Positions 24,885 to 33,304 of a stretch of 64,000 nucleotides of DNA are shown here, one piece after another. The stretch spans positions 1-64,000 of the forward strand of contig DASVHD010000041.1 of NCBI GenBank assembly GCA_036382775.1. Reading direction: 5' to 3'. The stretch's first letter is position 1. Every line of letters begins with the position of its first letter. The notes under the pieces are model-generated. The model made no database searches. It was not told where the DNA came from and worked only from the letters and a program-made list of their open reading frames with translations. A program made the position numbers and the translations under genes. Origin of the DNA: a bacterium (GTDB lineage Bacteria > Hydrothermota > Tepidihabitantia > SM23-42 > JAOAFX01).

Positions 24885-26054
24885 GTGCGCTTGGGCATTG
24901 ATATCCTGCAGAAAAACGGCTTTAAAGAACTGAAAGGCATGAAAATCGGATTATGCACAAACTACCAAACAACTGATAGATTTTTGCGGCCAACGATCGA
25001 ATTGTTCAATGATCACCTAAAATCCCGCCTCAAGGTCATTTTTACTCCAGAGCACGGACTATACAGTGCCCTACAAGATCAAATCAGCGATCATGATACC
25101 CGCTTTGGCAAAGTTCCGGTCATCAGTTTGTACGGCAGAAAATTATCGCCGTCAGAGTGTGACATGGCAAGCATTGATGCGATGGTCATCGACCTCATTG
25201 ATATCGGCACCAGGTACTACACTTTTACTCAAACCGCGATTTTGTGCATGAAAGCATCTGCCCGGTCGCGTAAACCAGTTTTCGTGCTGGACCGCCCAAA
25301 TCCCCTTGACGGAATAAAGGTTGAAGGACCAGTGCTGGAATCAAGTTTCAGTTCCTTTGTCGGCCTGTACCCCTTGCCGGTACGGCACGGCATGACGATC
25401 GCCGAGATCTGCAGTCTTGTGAATGCCGAATATCATATCGGGTGCGATCTTCGCATTATCCGGATCAAGGGGTGGAAACGCGCATGGTCCCATATTGACA
25501 CGGGATTGTCCTGGACCATGCCGTCACCTAATATGCCATCACCGGAAACGGCTCTTGTCTATCCGGGCATGTGCCTGCTTGAAGGCACTAATGTTTCAGA
25601 AGGGCGGGGTACGACCAGGCCATTCGAGATCTTCGGCGCGCCCTGGGTCAATCCCTCCGGCTTGGTTTTGGAACTCAACAAAGTTGTAAAACAGGAAAGG
25701 CTTGCTGGCGTCCGGTTCCGTCCTGCTTTTTTCAGTCCCACGTTCAGCAAATTCGCGAACAAGGTCTGCGGTGGCGCTCAAATCAGTGTCACGGACCCGC
25801 ATCGGTTCAGGTCGTTCCTGACCGGGCTCGCGGTCATCAAGACCCTGTTCAAACGGCATTCAAGCTGGTTTGCCTGGCGTTTGCCGCCTTATGAATATGA
25901 AAAAAAGAAACTGCCCTTTGATATCCTGACCGGCAACTCCTGGATCAGGAAATCTATTGAGCACGGCGAACCACTCAGAGTGATCGAACGGAAATGGCAG
26001 AAGGGCATCATTAATTTCCTTGCATTAAGGCAAGGATACCTGCTATATAAATAA
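24885..26054 (+). CDS. namZ: NamZ-type exo-beta-N-acetylmuramidase (DUF1343 family)
   Basis: 389 residues matching the DUF1343 family, whose Bacillus member NamZ releases MurNAc from peptidoglycan fragments. Motifs: GLCTNYQTTD, FTPEHGLYS, VISLYGRKLSPS, DLIDIGTRYYTF, VFVLDRPNPL, LEGTNVSEGRGTTRPFEIFG. No signal peptide is visible from this GTG start, so the enzyme would act in the cytoplasm on imported muropeptide sugars, unlike secreted Bacillus NamZ. The start is set by the promoter five bases upstream. Seven bases downstream begins a MurU-like gene, followed by an AmgK-like gene; the order free MurNAc, kinase, uridylyltransferase matches a known recycling route. Confidence 0.85.
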   Translation: MRLGIDILQKNGFKELKGMKIGLCTNYQTTDRFLRPTIELFNDHLKSRLKVIFTPEHGLYSALQDQISDHDTRFGKVPVISLYGRKLSPSECDMASIDAMVIDLIDIGTRYYTFTQTAILCMKASARSRKPVFVLDRPNPLDGIKVEGPVLESSFSSFVGLYPLPVRHGMTIAEICSLVNAEYHIGCDLRIIRIKGWKRAWSHIDTGLSWTMPSPNMPSPETALVYPGMCLLEGTNVSEGRGTTRPFEIFGAPWVNPSGLVLELNKVVKQERLAGVRFRPAFFSPTFSKFANKVCGGAQISVTDPHRFRSFLTGLAVIKTLFKRHSSWFAWRLPPYEYEKKKLPFDILTGNSWIRKSIEHGEPLRVIERKWQKGIINFLALRQGYLLYK

Positions 26055-26061
26055 TAAAGAC

Positions 26062-26982
26062 ATGAACGCGATAATACTTGCTGCCGGCCTTGGAGCGCGG
26101 CTCAACCCTTTAACAGATACAACACCAAAACCATTATTGCCCTTGATGAATAAACCGATAATCGGCACGATCATTGATAAGCTGGTCCATACGGGTTGCG
26201 CAAAAATCGGAGTTAATGTATATTATCAACATAACATTATTGCCGATTTTTTATTGAGATATTCCTCATTGATTAAGATTTCCCTTGAAGATGAACTTGC
26301 AGGCACCGGAGGAGCTTTTCTAGGCTTTAAAGACCTGCTGGATGACATGATTTTGGTCCATAACTGTGATGTCGTGTCGGAGATCGATATCAATGAATTG
26401 TTCACTATCCACCGGTCTAAAAACCCGCTGGCTACCATTGCCCTTACAAGGAATGCCACAACAGACCTTGTCGCTGTCGATGGCGACCGCGTAAAACAGT
26501 TCAACAAAACCGCCGGTGCTAATAATTACACGTACACGGGCATCGCGGTCCTTTCCCCCAGGATCACGGATTATTTCCCATCCGGCCAGCAGCGTTTCAG
26601 CCTGGTCGATCATGTGTTCAAGAATGCTTTAGCCAATAATGAATATATCCTGGGGCACGCGGTCAAGGGAAAATGGATCGACATCGGCACTCCCGGATCG
26701 TACTGGAGAACCCACAAACTCCTGGCTGAAAAAACAATGACGGTTCCGGAGATTCACTGCCCCGATCCAGTCTGCATCCATGAAACGAGTTCAGTGAAAA
26801 CAAAGGATGTCAGGGGCTTTTTGATCGTCGGACCAAATTCGTCGATCGGCAGAAATGTCGTGATAGAAAATACGGTGGTCTTCGCGGGCAGCCGAATAAT
26901 GGAGGGAACTTACAGGAATTGCCTGTTGTCAGGAAGTTTCTGCATACGGGACCTTGATAATGAAGGGAACGATAGCCGATAA
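26062..26982 (+). CDS. murU: Sugar-1-phosphate nucleotidyltransferase, MurU-like
   Basis: 306 residues. The nucleotide-binding signature GLGARLNPLTDTTPKPLLPL opens the protein. DDMILVHNCDVVSEID carries the metal Asp, and GKWIDIGTPGSYWRTH closes the catalytic domain. MurU of Pseudomonas makes UDP-MurNAc from MurNAc-1-phosphate and is about 220 residues long; this protein has about 75 extra residues at the C-terminus (FLIVGPNSSIGRNVVIENTV) that look like left-handed beta-helix turns, as in many GDP-mannose or glucose-1-phosphate enzymes. The MurU role is drawn from the namZ and amgK-like neighbours. The 3' end overlaps the next gene. Confidence 0.78.
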   Translation: MNAIILAAGLGARLNPLTDTTPKPLLPLMNKPIIGTIIDKLVHTGCAKIGVNVYYQHNIIADFLLRYSSLIKISLEDELAGTGGAFLGFKDLLDDMILVHNCDVVSEIDINELFTIHRSKNPLATIALTRNATTDLVAVDGDRVKQFNKTAGANNYTYTGIAVLSPRITDYFPSGQQRFSLVDHVFKNALANNEYILGHAVKGKWIDIGTPGSYWRTHKLLAEKTMTVPEIHCPDPVCIHETSSVKTKDVRGFLIVGPNSSIGRNVVIENTVVFAGSRIMEGTYRNCLLSGSFCIRDLDNEGNDSR

Positions 26983-27907
26983 GATTACCCGCCTTGGCTA
27001 TTCGATAACTGAAATGATCGATACCGGCGGCTCGCCGCGCTTGTTTTTCCGGTGCCGGGAAGGATCAAAAAGCTACATCGCGGTCTTTGATCGCCAGCAC
27101 GGCCGCGAATATCTAAAACTGCAGAAACATCTTTTAAAAGCTGAAGTCGCGGTACCGAAGATCTATCGCGTGCATAGCGATCTGCTGATCACCGAAGACC
27201 TGGGCCGGCGATCATTATTGCGGCTAGCCGCCGAAAGTCCCAGGCGTGCAGTACCGTACTATAAAAAGGCGATTGGGGAACTGATAAAATTTCAGATCAA
27301 AGCTCGGCCCGGTGCGCCCGTCAAGGTTTACTACGACACGAGGCACATTGGATGGGAGCAAAGTTACTTTAAAAAATTTTTTTTGCGCCAGTACATGAAG
27401 CTCCCGCAACAATCGATCAAAGAACTGGACCCGGTTTTCTTAAAACTCAAACTGGATGTAAATAATGCCATAAAACCGGTCACCGGATTCCTGATGCACC
27501 GGGACTTTCAGTCATCGAACATCATGATCAAGGATTCCAAGGTCCGGATCATTGATTTTCAATCCGCCCGCATCGGACCGCTGACCTACGACCTGGCCGC
27601 GTTGCTGCGAGACCCGTACGTGAACATCCCGGCGAGAACCGAACACGTGCTCGTTGATTACTACTTGCGGGCGGTCCGGGTGGCGGCCAGCTGGCTGGAC
27701 ATCGATGAAAACCGGTTCCTGCAGGCTTACCGGCTTTGCGCGGTTCAGCGCCTGCTCCAGGCTCTGGGCGCTTTCGCGAACCTTTCGCTGAATCGGGGCA
27801 AACCGCATTTTGGAAAACATATCAGCCGGGGTATTGAATTTCTAACGCGGTCTTTACGCGGCACTGATTACGAAAAGATCCTGACCGTCATGGAAAGTCA
27901 TGGCTAA
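26960..27907 (+). CDS. amgK: Aminoglycoside-phosphotransferase-fold sugar kinase, AmgK-like
   Basis: About 315 residues. I chose ATG at 26960 over a TTG two codons earlier. Kinase motifs: MHRDFQSSNIMI (catalytic loop, Asp of HRD) and IIDFQSARIGPLTYDLAALL (metal-binding DFQ), the form typical of AmgK, the anomeric MurNAc/GlcNAc 1-kinase of Pseudomonas. It would phosphorylate free MurNAc at C1 for MurU. It overlaps the upstream nucleotidyltransferase gene by 23 bases and the downstream hydrolase gene by 8, so the three are translationally coupled. A choline or aminoglycoside kinase is the alternative, but the context argues against it. Confidence 0.82.
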   Translation: MKGTIADKITRLGYSITEMIDTGGSPRLFFRCREGSKSYIAVFDRQHGREYLKLQKHLLKAEVAVPKIYRVHSDLLITEDLGRRSLLRLAAESPRRAVPYYKKAIGELIKFQIKARPGAPVKVYYDTRHIGWEQSYFKKFFLRQYMKLPQQSIKELDPVFLKLKLDVNNAIKPVTGFLMHRDFQSSNIMIKDSKVRIIDFQSARIGPLTYDLAALLRDPYVNIPARTEHVLVDYYLRAVRVAASWLDIDENRFLQAYRLCAVQRLLQALGAFANLSLNRGKPHFGKHISRGIEFLTRSLRGTDYEKILTVMESHG

Positions 27908-28979
27908 AGACACCAGCGACCTCGACGCAGTGATGAAAGAGAACGTGAATTGCAGGTGTTTTCCATCCGGCGCAGTGATCTGGATCGGCCTGAAGGGGAA
28001 AACGTTTTTTCAGGGAAGTTATGGCTTCTTGCAGGTCGTACCCAGGCGGGAGAAAATGCACTTCCATACGATCTTTGATCTTGCCTCGCTCACCAAACCG
28101 CTGGCTACCGCCATGGCGGTCATGGTGTTACACCAGGAAAAAGTTCTGAAACTGGGTGATCCGGTAAGCAGGTATCTACCTGAATTCCGCGGCCAGCCAA
28201 ACGGCGCAGCATCGCTTGAGGAATTACTAACGCATACCGCCGGGTTGCCGTCCTGGTATCCGCTGTATCTGCTGGGCGGTAATTGCCGGACCGGATATCT
28301 GAGCCGCGCCCATATCCGGGATAAAGCGGTCAATTACTCCTGCCTTGGTTATGTTATTTTAGGCGAAATAATCGCTGAGGTAACCGACATGCGGCTTGAC
28401 CGGTTCTGCCATTCAAGGATATTTAAAAAAGCGCGCCTGAACAATACCTTGTTCTGCCCCGGGGCAAAACCCAGCATCGCTGCCACCGAATTCGGCAACG
28501 AACATGAAAAACAAAAGGTCCGCCGGTACCAGAATAACAAAAACTCTGCCCGGCGGGTTCAGTGGAGAAACTATGTGCTGCGCGGCGAAGTGCACGACGG
28601 CAACTGCTATTATGCATACCGCGGCGTTTCGGGTAATGCCGGTCTTTTCTCCAATGCGACCGACCTTGCGAAATTCTTAAACGCCTACATCAACGGCGAT
28701 GTCGTTAGTATGCAGTCGGTGGCGAACATGACGCGAAACCACACGGGCCGCATGGGTTCCGAGCGCTTCGGTCTGGGCTGGAAAGTCGATATGTACCCCG
28801 GTGCTTTGTCCACGCGGTCATTCGGTCATACCGGGTTCACCGGCACCATGATCTGCGTTGACCCGGCGCGCGAACTCGTGGTCGTGTTCCTTGCCAATAG
28901 CGTCCATCCCCGCGTGCGGCTGGGCATCATGCCCTTGATCAGGAAAAAAATAATCGAATCAGTGGTTAAGGCGATCTGA
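27900..28979 (+). CDS. Serine hydrolase of the class C beta-lactamase/penicillin-binding fold
   Basis: 359 residues. Ser63-Leu-Thr-Lys66 in LASLTKPLAT is the nucleophile motif. The second motif, normally Tyr-x-Asn, reads Tyr146-Ser-Cys148 in NYSCLGYVILGEI; the third is HTG in FGHTGFTG. LLTHTAGLPSW is conserved in the family. Members include peptidoglycan endo- or carboxypeptidases, esterases and AmpC. No signal peptide is seen at this ATG, consistent with a cytoplasmic partner for NamZ, perhaps trimming stem peptides or lactyl-peptide bonds; that role is inferred. The start codon overlaps the kinase gene. A terminator follows. Confidence 0.82.
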   Translation: MAKDTSDLDAVMKENVNCRCFPSGAVIWIGLKGKTFFQGSYGFLQVVPRREKMHFHTIFDLASLTKPLATAMAVMVLHQEKVLKLGDPVSRYLPEFRGQPNGAASLEELLTHTAGLPSWYPLYLLGGNCRTGYLSRAHIRDKAVNYSCLGYVILGEIIAEVTDMRLDRFCHSRIFKKARLNNTLFCPGAKPSIAATEFGNEHEKQKVRRYQNNKNSARRVQWRNYVLRGEVHDGNCYYAYRGVSGNAGLFSNATDLAKFLNAYINGDVVSMQSVANMTRNHTGRMGSERFGLGWKVDMYPGALSTRSFGHTGFTGTMICVDPARELVVVFLANSVHPRVRLGIMPLIRKKIIESVVKAI

Positions 28980-29008
28980 GTTGACCTGGAATAATTGGCC
29001 AAAAAAAA

Positions 29009-29034
29009 CGCAGGGACACAGCCCTGCGGTTTTA
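29009..29034. terminator. Bidirectional intrinsic terminator
   Basis: CGCAGGG (29009-29015) pairs with CCCTGCG (29022-29028) around a six-base loop. A run of eight A precedes it and GTTTT follows, so it can stop both the plus-strand recycling cluster and the converging minus-strand glycan locus. A second stem ACTGATC/GATCAGT (29037-29059) covers the stop codon of the minus-strand gene. Confidence 0.8.
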
Positions 29035-29054
29035 CAACTGATCACCTTCTGCGA

Positions 29055-29441
29055 TCAGTATTGGTGCATAAAGATGAAATACCCCGCGGCGATGCCGGCC
29101 GCGTCCCAGAAAAGGTCTTTTACGGAAAAATGTCTGCCTTTGATCAGATCATAAGTCTCCTTGCCCAATCCGATCAACCCGGTGACTGACACCGAATATA
29201 TCGTACCTTCTCCAACATCACGGTCAAAATGGTATTTAAAAAGGTAAAACGAACTGCCGCAAATACCGGCCGATGCGTAAAAGTGCATGAGCTTATCCTG
29301 ACCAAACCACGGATCTGACAACGCGTTCTCGCGACCGATGGCAGCCGGTTCGACGGCGCCGGTATCAAAAATGGAATCGGCTTGCGTGTCGCCGGGTTCG
29401 TTAAGAAAAGCGCATATCAGAAACGTGGCGAGCAAACTCAT
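29055..29441 (-). CDS. YfiM/DUF2279-like small envelope protein
   Basis: 128 residues with a short N-terminal hydrophobic export segment (MSLLATFLICAFL). The motif DPWFGQDKLMHFYASAGI and later GLGKETYDLIKGRHFSVKDL and DAAGIAAGYFIF match the YfiM/DUF2279 family of small lipoproteins or membrane proteins of unknown role. A Cys at residue 10 could be a lipid site. The ATG overlaps the stop of the UbiA-family gene (ATGA). Last gene of the minus-strand run; it ends inside a hairpin. Confidence 0.75.
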   Translation of the reverse strand: MSLLATFLICAFLNEPGDTQADSIFDTGAVEPAAIGRENALSDPWFGQDKLMHFYASAGICGSSFYLFKYHFDRDVGEGTIYSVSVTGLIGLGKETYDLIKGRHFSVKDLFWDAAGIAAGYFIFMHQY

Positions 29442-30382
29442 GATCGATAGTCTTTCGTGCTGACATCGGGATAACTGATATTGAACCTTTTACGGTAATA
29501 GAGCCGCAGAAATAATAACACGAGTAAACAAACGATGAAAAAATAAGGGAACAGCACACCGGTCATCAAGATCAACAATGGACCACCGATGCGGATCGAA
29601 CGAGCGACCGAATCGAGATCGCGTTTGACCGCGGCAATGATGAATAAAGGCAGCGCTAACACCGACGGGATCAGGCATATCAGGTCCCGGGTGACTGCCG
29701 ATGAAACGATACAACAGGATATGAGGGACGTACTTAGTATCAGCGCCTTATTCTTGCCCAAAAAGATCCCGGTCGTGCAATAACCGCTTTTGATATCGCC
29801 GTCGATGTCCTGAATGGTGGTATTGATGAAAATAGCACCAACCGCGAATACGTAAGGCAGCGAAAAGATAAAGGTATCGATGGAGAACGGCCGGTGCGTC
29901 AACCATCCCAGCGAAAAATTGAAAAATCCGTAACCGATCGCGTTGACCGTAAAATCGACGATCGGACGCGCTTTTAATTTTACCGGGGGAAGCGAATAAA
30001 GCGTTCCGCATAGCAGGGAGAATAAAAAGAACATGATCATAAGCATGGGCAGCCGCAGCATCATGACCAATGCGACGGCGAGCATGACGAAAGCGCAAAG
30101 ATAAGCTCCCTTTTTCGGCAAGAGTCCTTCCGCAATAACGAGGTGCTTTCTATTGATCGCGTCTGATTGTACATCAAAGATCTGATTCAAGATATAAAGC
30201 GCGGCAAGCAACAGGGAATAACACGCCAACGTGTAAACAAAGTAGCCGCTGACAAAGAACCGGGGTCCGCCGGAGCGATAATAGCCAAGCAATAAAAAAC
30301 CCCAGACCGGCACCAGCAGGATCGGCCGGGTTACGAAAACATAATCCCAGATATTTGTTTTATTTCGCAGGGTACCGGTCAA
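29438..30382 (-). CDS. UbiA-family prenyltransferase
   Basis: 314 residues with about eight to nine membrane helices. The first Asp-rich motif is LNQIFDVQSDAINRKH (N-x3-D-x3-D) and the second TTIQDIDGDIKSG, both required to bind prenyl diphosphate and magnesium. The acceptor is unknown: related enzymes make quinones, ether lipids, heme O or decaprenyl-phosphoribose. The start is doubtful (TTG at 30382 is the first usable codon and no clear ribosome site is present). It follows the Wzi-like gene by 35 bases, which ties it loosely to the surface-glycan locus. Confidence 0.82.
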   Translation of the reverse strand: MTGTLRNKTNIWDYVFVTRPILLVPVWGFLLLGYYRSGGPRFFVSGYFVYTLACYSLLLAALYILNQIFDVQSDAINRKHLVIAEGLLPKKGAYLCAFVMLAVALVMMLRLPMLMIMFFLFSLLCGTLYSLPPVKLKARPIVDFTVNAIGYGFFNFSLGWLTHRPFSIDTFIFSLPYVFAVGAIFINTTIQDIDGDIKSGYCTTGIFLGKNKALILSTSLISCCIVSSAVTRDLICLIPSVLALPLFIIAAVKRDLDSVARSIRIGGPLLILMTGVLFPYFFIVCLLVLLFLRLYYRKRFNISYPDVSTKDYRS

Positions 30383-30417
30383 AGTGGGTTATCTTAAAAA
30401 AGGTCTAACTGGTTTTC

Positions 30418-31836
30418 TTATTGAGAAAGATTGATAATATCGATCTGCACTTTAGCATACGGCGCGGTTTTCCGCTCGCCCTGGATATTATGATAGTTCG
30501 AATGCCATGTCGCACCCGCCGAACAGTCGACCGCCAGCTGGCGGCGGAAGTTGTACCGAAGGCCAAACCCCACGCTGATTGACCGCTGGACAATACCTGA
30601 TAAAAAGTTCCGTGCCGGAAATCTTGTGCCCGGAACCCTGGGAATTTCAGGGATGGGCCATAAGCTATCGATCGTCACCGAACCTTTACGCAGGAGCTCG
30701 CCGGTCCCGTAGAAATCGAGATCAGCGGTCATGTGGTACAACGGCTGTACGAAGACGTTATCACAATCGGGACCATAAGGATAACCAATGGGGATATTAT
30801 AGAATTGATAGCGTTGGTAGGGATAAAAATGGCAATAGGCATAGCGGGAAATAATGGTATACTCGCACAACACGAACGTCTTCGCTACAAATAGATCCGT
30901 GAATTCAACGCCGGTATTGAAGCCAAAATGGTTTGGCTCATCGTTGGGATCCGCGTCCAGCTGGAAATCATCGACCAGCAGCGCACTATAGAAAGCGATG
31001 TTCTTCAACACGACCTTCGCGTCGAGATGGAAAAAAATATTCGCATCATTCCCGTAATTGTACTGGTTTGTGTGGATCAGTTCCAGCGGTGATAGATAGT
31101 AGAACGAAAGGTCCAGATCCTCGCCGCCCACCAGCGCCGCTTCGGAAAAACTAAAATTCAGCCGATCGCACGGCGTGAAATCAAGTCGGCGGATCGTGAT
31201 GAACCGTTTCGCGGTAATAGTTTGGGTAATGGTATCACCGACGTACTCGATCGGTTTGCAGGTCATGTTGTCCAACCGGCTTAAGAAGATCGATAACCGA
31301 ACCTTGCTTGTTTGGAAATAATAGCTCAGCCAATCAGCCGGGACAGAAGAAGAAGATAACAGCAGGTTATATCTTGGGGAAGGACCGATCGAGAAACGTT
31401 CGCGTCCCACGAAAGCCCCAAAATTCCGGTTATCATACCGCACCAAGGCGCGTTCATTGTCGCCAGCGAACAAATCCGCGAACTTGTTGAAAGGCGGGAT
31501 ACTGTCATTGCCGAATTTAACCACCGGCCGGATCATCAGTGAAAAATCGGACCAGTCGAAATACAATGCTGGACGAAGACGGACGGTTTTCACTGTATCA
31601 TAGGACATGGCCATCGAAATACCGGGCATCCATAACTGACGCTGCAATTGCCGGGTGAAATCTTCCACAACCTGGGGAAGCGTGTCAAACCGCGGCCGTT
31701 CTCCATGAGGAAGATTATACGGCCGCAGGCCGGGGACGCCGGTCATATGAACTCCCCGAACCTGGATCTCGTCAATCAGCATATTTTGCCAGGAATCCAC
31801 GGGATAGAAGATTGATAACAGGAACAATATTGTCAT
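30418..31836 (-). CDS. Wzi-like outer-membrane beta-barrel protein
   Basis: 472 residues. N-terminal hydrophobic signal (MTILFLLSIFYPVDS) and no other membrane helix; the rest is rich in alternating aromatic strands. Features shared with the capsule-assembly Wzi family include the RRLDFTPCDRLNFSFSEAAL segment, a FYYLSPLELIHTNQYNYGN stretch and LLVDDFQLD. Wzi anchors capsule on the cell surface in Klebsiella; Bacteroidetes carry many paralogs. It lies at the downstream end of the polysaccharide locus, 76 bases after the priming sugar-phosphate transferase gene, consistent with a role in surface attachment of the glycan. Family membership is by eye and moderately sure. Confidence 0.65.
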   Translation of the reverse strand: MTILFLLSIFYPVDSWQNMLIDEIQVRGVHMTGVPGLRPYNLPHGERPRFDTLPQVVEDFTRQLQRQLWMPGISMAMSYDTVKTVRLRPALYFDWSDFSLMIRPVVKFGNDSIPPFNKFADLFAGDNERALVRYDNRNFGAFVGRERFSIGPSPRYNLLLSSSSVPADWLSYYFQTSKVRLSIFLSRLDNMTCKPIEYVGDTITQTITAKRFITIRRLDFTPCDRLNFSFSEAALVGGEDLDLSFYYLSPLELIHTNQYNYGNDANIFFHLDAKVVLKNIAFYSALLVDDFQLDADPNDEPNHFGFNTGVEFTDLFVAKTFVLCEYTIISRYAYCHFYPYQRYQFYNIPIGYPYGPDCDNVFVQPLYHMTADLDFYGTGELLRKGSVTIDSLWPIPEIPRVPGTRFPARNFLSGIVQRSISVGFGLRYNFRRQLAVDCSAGATWHSNYHNIQGERKTAPYAKVQIDIINLSQ

Positions 31837-31848
31837 ATTAGATCTAAA

Positions 31849-31909
31849 ATAATTGGTTAAATCGTTAAATGGTTAAATATTTAACCATTCACCAATCACC
31901 ATTTAACAT
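31849..31909. repeat. Inverted repeat built of TTAAATGGTTAAAT words
   Basis: TTGGTTAAATCGTTAAATGG on the left pairs with TAACCATTCACCAA on the right around TTAAATATTTAA. It shares its words with the spacer at 12540-12610, 19 kb away. Confidence 0.6.
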
Positions 31910-31912
31910 CCG

Positions 31913-33241
31913 CTAGTAGGCTCCCTTGCCCAGCAGCACGGCCGGTATCGTCTTCAGCATCAGTTTGATGTCAAGCGAAAGCGACCGGTTGATCACGTAA
32001 ATAAGGTCCAAAAAGATCGATGAATCGCAGGGCATATTGCCCCGGCCGTATATCTGCCATAAACCGCTGATCCCCGGTTTGATCAACAGCCGGTCTTTAT
32101 GCCATTTTTTGTAATGCTTGACCTCGTATGGTATCGGCGGGCGGGGACCGATCAGACTCATATCGCCTTTCAGGACATTGATGAACTGGGGCAGTTCATC
32201 GCATGACGTTTTGCGCAGGATCCTGCCGACACGAGTGATATCGTGCCGGTTAATGACCTTGCCTTTGGGCAGCTGGTGTTCGATATAATGCTTGAACTCC
32301 TCTTCCCTTTTTTCATCCTTACGGTCCCGCTCGAACATGGATCGGAATTTATAAAAGGTAAATTCTTTTCCATCCCGACCGCACCTCTTTTGTTTGTAAA
32401 TGACCGGTCCGGGCGAATCCATCTTTATGGCGCAGGCGATAACTGCGAAAAGCGGCAGCAGGAGCCCTAAGACGGCAAGCGAGACAACGATATCCAAACA
32501 ACGGCGCACGATGTCACGCAGCCTTTGATTTGCCATTCGGTCGAACGTATATATCGGAGCGTTGTCAAAATAACCCCATTCCCAGTTAAGCTTCAGATCG
32601 CCGAATAACGGAGAAACGATATGCAGCGGCGAGGAGGAATCGGTATTGGACGTGATCTCACAGTATAGCGTATCAAAATCCCGCGCTTCGCTGAAGACAA
32701 AAGTATCGTGCCCGTTGAGCGGCTGCTTACCATGCTTTTCCGCCAGGAAAGTGCACAGTCCGGAGACCGCATTCTCACTAAGGAAGCCGTTTATCACCTT
32801 GAAATGGTTTAGGGGACCGATATATTTGCAGAATCGCCGGTTACGTTCATTCAAATAATATTGCGCAAGGATCTGGGGAACAATAACGACACGGACAACG
32901 AAGAAAAACAAGAACAGTATGCTGTGGAGGAAAAAAATAAACGCCCGGCTTTCGATCAAGAAATAGAATTTAGTGACAAAGCCAACGATGACGTACAACA
33001 GCAGCACCGCCATCACGATCTTCACGATCGTAAAGAACAACCGGACGCGTTGGACAAACAGCAGGCGGTTATAGGCACCGTAGAAATACAATAACATGGG
33101 GAAAACCACGAGGAGAAAAACGTAGGTCCCCCATTGGTTCCATACCACATTTTGTATGCCCTGAAACCTTAAAAGAAGAGAGATCACATAAGCTCCACTG
33201 ATGACTAACAAGTCGCTGATCAAAAGCATTGACTTAAGCAT
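31913..33241 (-). CDS. Undecaprenyl-phosphate sugar-1-phosphate transferase (polyprenyl glycosylphosphotransferase)
   Basis: 442 residues. Four or five N-terminal membrane segments (residues 5-115), a CoA-binding-like middle and a C-terminal bacterial sugar transferase domain beginning with a further helix (CLDIVVSLAVLGLLLPLFAV). Catalytic motifs KFRSMF, DELPQFINVLKGDMSLIGPRP and KPGISGLWQIYGR are intact. It transfers a sugar-1-phosphate to undecaprenyl phosphate, the first membrane step of repeat-unit assembly. The donor sugar cannot be read from sequence. It sits after the Wbp-type nucleotide-sugar genes, whose product it may use. Confidence 0.92.
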   Translation of the reverse strand: MLKSMLLISDLLVISGAYVISLLLRFQGIQNVVWNQWGTYVFLLVVFPMLLYFYGAYNRLLFVQRVRLFFTIVKIVMAVLLLYVIVGFVTKFYFLIESRAFIFFLHSILFLFFFVVRVVIVPQILAQYYLNERNRRFCKYIGPLNHFKVINGFLSENAVSGLCTFLAEKHGKQPLNGHDTFVFSEARDFDTLYCEITSNTDSSSPLHIVSPLFGDLKLNWEWGYFDNAPIYTFDRMANQRLRDIVRRCLDIVVSLAVLGLLLPLFAVIACAIKMDSPGPVIYKQKRCGRDGKEFTFYKFRSMFERDRKDEKREEEFKHYIEHQLPKGKVINRHDITRVGRILRKTSCDELPQFINVLKGDMSLIGPRPPIPYEVKHYKKWHKDRLLIKPGISGLWQIYGRGNMPCDSSIFLDLIYVINRSLSLDIKLMLKTIPAVLLGKGAY

Positions 33242-33304
33242 CGTTTTTATCCTCTTCTCTTCTTGCCTTTCTGCCTTATTGCTTTCTTACCATCTTTTTT
33301 CCAA

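Noticed and set aside
27900-28979. Antibiotic-resistance beta-lactamase
   Set aside because: No signal peptide, altered second motif and a sugar-recycling context make periplasmic beta-lactam hydrolysis unlikely.
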